Origin: JAEUNX01 sp034004685
GTDB lineage: Bacteria > Pseudomonadota > Gammaproteobacteria > Burkholderiales > Rhodocyclaceae
Length of the DNA stretch: 64,000 nucleotides
Reading direction: 5' to 3'
Assembly (NCBI GenBank): GCA_034004685.1
Contig: JAVEWG010000018.1
Coordinates: forward strand, 1-64,000
Part shown: positions 61,417 to 64,000 of the stretch, one piece after another
How the letters are laid out: each line of letters opens with the position of its first letter
Position numbering within the stretch: the first letter of the stretch is position 1
Notes under the pieces: model-generated
Databases searched by the model: none
What the model was told of the DNA's origin: nothing
The model's input: only the letters and a program-made list of their open reading frames with translations
Position numbers and translations under genes: made by a program

Positions 61417-61977
61417 ATGAATCACCTCTCTCCCCTGTTGCTGGGCATGCTGGCCCTGGGCTGCGCCCAGGCCGCCGAATTCACCACGGTGCTACCCGAA
61501 CGCAGCAGCATCGCGTTCACCTCCAGACAGATGGGGGTGCCGGTAGAGGGCCGGTTCAAGCGCTTCACCGCCAGCCTGGCCTTTGATCCCGCCCGGCCGG
61601 AAGCCGGCCGCACCTCGGTGGAGATCGATCTTGCCAGCATCGACGCTGGCTCCACCGAAGCCAACGACGAAGTGGCGGGCAAGCCTTGGTTCAATCTGAA
61701 GAGCTTCCCCACCGCCCGCTTCCAATCCAGCGGGGTCAAGGCCCTGGGGGGCGGCCGCTTCGAGGTGCGGGGCCAGATGAACATCAAGGGCCGCAGCCGG
61801 GAGGTAGTGGTCCCCTTCAGCTTCCGTGAAGAAGGCAAGCAGGGTGTCTTCGAGGGAAGCTTCCCCCTCAACCGACTGGACTACGCCTTGGGGGAAGGCC
61901 CCTGGGCCGACACCGGCACGGTGGCTGGCGAGGTACTGATCAACGTGCGCCTGCTGGCCGCCCCCGCCAAACCCTGA
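61417..61977 (+). CDS. YceI-family periplasmic lipid-binding protein
   Basis: 186 residues with a signal peptide ending 'GCAQA-AEF'. The lipocalin-like YceI barrel is seen from 'RSSIAFTSRQMGVPVEGRFKRF' to 'GTVAGEVLINVRLLA', with 'FPTARFQSSGVK' in the middle. The family binds polyisoprenoids or similar lipids. The cysteine in the signal region is too early for a clear lipobox. Confidence 0.9.
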   Translation: MNHLSPLLLGMLALGCAQAAEFTTVLPERSSIAFTSRQMGVPVEGRFKRFTASLAFDPARPEAGRTSVEIDLASIDAGSTEANDEVAGKPWFNLKSFPTARFQSSGVKALGGGRFEVRGQMNIKGRSREVVVPFSFREEGKQGVFEGSFPLNRLDYALGEGPWADTGTVAGEVLINVRLLAAPAKP

Positions 61978-62062
61978 CTGCCAGCCACCCCGGCTTTGGC
62001 CGGCGGACGGTTCTCTGGCACAATCCGCGCCCCGGCCAAGGGCCGCAACTCGCTGATTCACC

Positions 62063-63061
62063 ATGCAAAAGCGCCGCCTCGCCGTCGCCCCCATGCTGGA
62101 CTGGACGGATCGCTTCTACCGTTACTTCGCCCGCCAGCTAAGCCGCCACACCTGGCTGTACACCGAGATGGTGACCACCGGCGCCCTGATTCACGGGGAT
62201 CGCCAGCGCTTTTTGCGCTTCGACCCGCTGGAAGCCCCCATCGCGCTGCAACTGGGGGGCTCCGATCCGGCGGATCTGGCCCGCTGCGCCCGGATGGCGG
62301 AGGACTGGGGCTATGACGAGGTGAACCTCAACGTGGGCTGCCCCTCGGAGCGGGTCCAGTCCGGCGCCTTCGGGGCCTGCCTGATGGCGGAGCCGGCGCT
62401 GGTGGCCGATTGCCTCAAGGCCATGCAGGACAAGGTGATGATCCCGGTGACGGTGAAGCACCGGATCGGCATCGACCAGGTGGAGGAGTACGCCTACCTG
62501 CGGGATTTCGTGGGCCAGGTCGCCCGGGGTTCGGGCTGCCGGGTATTCATCGTTCATGCCCGCAACGCCATCCTGAAGGGGCTCTCCCCCAAGGAGAACC
62601 GGGAGATCCCGCCCCTCAAGTACGGCTACGTCCATCGCCTGAAGGCGGACTTCCCGGAGCTGGATATCCTCATCAACGGCGGCCTCACCGACTGGCCCGC
62701 CATCGAGGCCCAGCTTGCCCACGTGGACGGGGCGATGGTGGGCCGGGAGGCTTACCACAACCCCTGGCTGCTGGTGGAGGCGGATCGCCGCCTGTACGGG
62801 GACAACCACCCCCTGCCGAGCCGGGCCGGCGTGGTCGAGGCCATGATGCCCTTCGTGGAGGCCCAGCTGGCCGAAGGAGTGCCCTTGAAGTGCATCGCCC
62901 GCCATCTGCTGGGGCTCTACCAGGGCCGCCCGGGGGCCCGGACCTGGCGGCGGATGCTCTCCGACCACGCCCTCCTGAAAAAGAACGACCCGGCCCTGCT
63001 TCTGCAAGCCGTGGACCGGGTCGAACGGGGCGCTCCAGGCGCCCCCCTTGATCAGGGTTGA
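62063..63061 (+). CDS. dusA: tRNA-dihydrouridine(20/20a) synthase
   Basis: 332 residues, an FMN TIM barrel. Family motifs are 'APMLDWTDRFYRYFAR' (about 10-25), 'VNLNVGCPSERVQSGAFGA' with the catalytic cysteine near residue 95, and 'VTVKHRIGID' (about 131). 'HARNAILKGLSPKENREIPPL' near 168-188 is specific to the DusA subfamily. It reduces U20/U20a in the tRNA D-loop. It converges on leuA with only 4 bases between stop codons. Confidence 0.94.
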   Translation: MQKRRLAVAPMLDWTDRFYRYFARQLSRHTWLYTEMVTTGALIHGDRQRFLRFDPLEAPIALQLGGSDPADLARCARMAEDWGYDEVNLNVGCPSERVQSGAFGACLMAEPALVADCLKAMQDKVMIPVTVKHRIGIDQVEEYAYLRDFVGQVARGSGCRVFIVHARNAILKGLSPKENREIPPLKYGYVHRLKADFPELDILINGGLTDWPAIEAQLAHVDGAMVGREAYHNPWLLVEADRRLYGDNHPLPSRAGVVEAMMPFVEAQLAEGVPLKCIARHLLGLYQGRPGARTWRRMLSDHALLKKNDPALLLQAVDRVERGAPGAPLDQG

Positions 63062-63065
63062 ACGC

Positions 63066-64000
63066 TCAGACCTGGGCCGAGGCCTTCGCCGCCGGGATCG
63101 CCCCGCCGCAGCGGGCCGCTACCCGGTTCACCGCCGAAACGATGGCCAGGATCGAGGCGGTGACAATGTTGGGGGACAGGCCGACGCCGAAGACCGACCC
63201 GGCCATGGCCGGAGCGCCAAGCTCCACGAAGGCCGCCGCCCGGGCATCCGAACCGCCGCCCATGGCCCGCTCCTCGAAGTAGAGCACCCCCACGTCCGCC
63301 GCCAGGGCATGGATGGCCGCGTCGATGGGACCGTTGCCCACCCCCCGCAGCACTTCTTCCTGGCCGTTGCGCCGCACCGTGAGGCTGATGCCCTGCTGCT
63401 CCCCCTGCTCGAAGAGATGGTGGGTGACATAGGCCAGGGGCTCCCGGCGGGCGACGTATTCCCCTTCGAAGATCGCCCAGATGTCCTTGGCGGACACTTC
63501 CTTGCCGGTGTCGTCGGTGACCCGCTGCACAGCGGCGGAGAACTCCACCTGGAGCCGCCGGGGCAATTCGAGACCGAATTCATGCTCCATCAGGTAGGCG
63601 ATGCCGCCCTTGCCGGACTGGCTATTGACCCGGATGATGGAATCGTAGGTCCGGCCCAGATCCGCCGGGTCCACCGGCAGGTAGGGTACTTCCCAGAAAG
63701 CGTCGGGCTTCTGGGCGGCAAAGCCCTTCTTGATGGCGTCCTGGTGGGAGCCGGAGAAGGCGGTAAACACCAGGTCCCCCACATAGGGATGGCGCGGATG
63801 GATCGGCAACTGGGTGCAGTGCTCCACCGTGCGGGCCACTTCGTTGATGCGGGAGAAATCGAGCCCCGGGTAGATGCCCTGGGTGTACAAATTGATGGCG
63901 AGGGTCACCAGATCCACGTTGCCGGTGCGCTCCCCGTTGCCAAACAGGCAGCCCTCCACCCGATCCGCCCCGGCCATCACCGCCAATTCGGCGGCGGCTA
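63066..64000 (-). CDS. leuA: 2-isopropylmalate synthase, C-terminal part (5' end outside window)
   Basis: About 311 residues are visible and the frame is open to the window edge. 'ADRVEGCLFGNGERTGNVDLVTLAINLYTQG' holds the HMGL-like TIM-barrel end with the 'GNGERTGN' metal-binding region. 'FSGSHQDAIKKG', 'RVNSQSGKGGIAYLM' and the C-terminal allosteric domain follow. The sequence belongs to the long, fungal-like LeuA type common in these bacteria. It catalyses the first step of leucine synthesis and is normally feedback-inhibited through the C-terminal domain. Confidence 0.93.
   Translation of the reverse strand, partial: AAAELAVMAGADRVEGCLFGNGERTGNVDLVTLAINLYTQGIYPGLDFSRINEVARTVEHCTQLPIHPRHPYVGDLVFTAFSGSHQDAIKKGFAAQKPDAFWEVPYLPVDPADLGRTYDSIIRVNSQSGKGGIAYLMEHEFGLELPRRLQVEFSAAVQRVTDDTGKEVSAKDIWAIFEGEYVARREPLAYVTHHLFEQGEQQGISLTVRRNGQEEVLRGVGNGPIDAAIHALAADVGVLYFEERAMGGGSDARAAAFVELGAPAMAGSVFGVGLSPNIVTASILAIVSAVNRVAARCGGAIPAAKASAQV

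Noticed and set aside
1..64000. CRISPR arrays, rRNA or tRNA genes
   Set aside because: I saw no regularly spaced repeats of 24-40 bases, no rRNA sequence and no tRNA cloverleaf with a T-arm motif. The only repeats are the short REP-like hairpins, the island arm units and the MITE ends.

Overview
The window is about 64 kb of high-GC DNA with short intergenic gaps and a gene complement typical of a betaproteobacterium, probably a Rhodocyclales-like one. This rests on gene types and neighbourhoods: pcm–rhodanese–tolC facing waaA, a roughly 1,300-residue FAD/Fe-S oxidoreductase, zapB-like–zapA–6S RNA, and cobalamin genes. The genus cannot be fixed from sequence alone. One run of exactly 100 Ns (16837-16936) marks a draft-assembly gap inside an RND efflux pump gene.

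Layout. 1-4455: a FecR-domain protein, a CHASE2 adenylate/guanylate cyclase and a TPR/outer-membrane barrel protein. 4456-4722: a MITE-like element with perfect terminal inverted repeats and CTAG flanks. 4891-10112 (minus): a type I secretion operon (ABC transporter, HlyD adaptor, TolC-like channel) that overlaps a Crp/Fnr regulator. 10247-13889: waaA, then a tolC, rhodanese and pcm on the other strand. 14102-21652 (minus): EmrAB-type and RND-type efflux systems and a TetR regulator with a likely operator. 21926-29603: a multi-PAS hybrid kinase, an HD-GYP response regulator, two small secreted proteins and an OmpR/EnvZ-type pair. 29724-36559: the giant oxidoreductase, a frameshifted sodC, an unrecognised protein, a TauE-type permease and an EVE-domain protein.

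36537-56197 is a genomic island of about 19.7 kb. It is bounded by 22-bp direct repeats that duplicate the 5' end of the EVE gene, and both ends carry 12-bp-periodic TCCCACCCA repeats that look like integrase arm sites. It holds two tyrosine recombinases that converge and overlap, a roughly 960-bp stretch without credible genes that contains a strong hairpin, two small unknown genes, and one long co-directional defence operon (40982-56055). The operon order is HTH protein, DUF499-type ATPase, PglZ-type phosphatase, SIR2-like NADase, HerA-like ATPase, DUF1156-type DNA methylase, unknown protein, AAA ATPase, DUF4276/TOPRIM-like protein, SNF2 helicase. This looks like a BREX/DISARM-related core (DUF499, PglZ, methylase, SNF2) with two effector-like pairs (SIR2–HerA and AAA–TOPRIM) built into the same transcription unit. 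It is the main discovery candidate.

56227-64000 returns to the chromosome: a strong terminator, 6S RNA, zapA, a zapB-like gene, cobalamin genes (cobQ divergent from cbiB–cobD–btuF-like), a YceI protein, dusA and the 3' part of leuA. Before insertion the order was evidently zapA–6S RNA–EVE–tauE, which the island has split.
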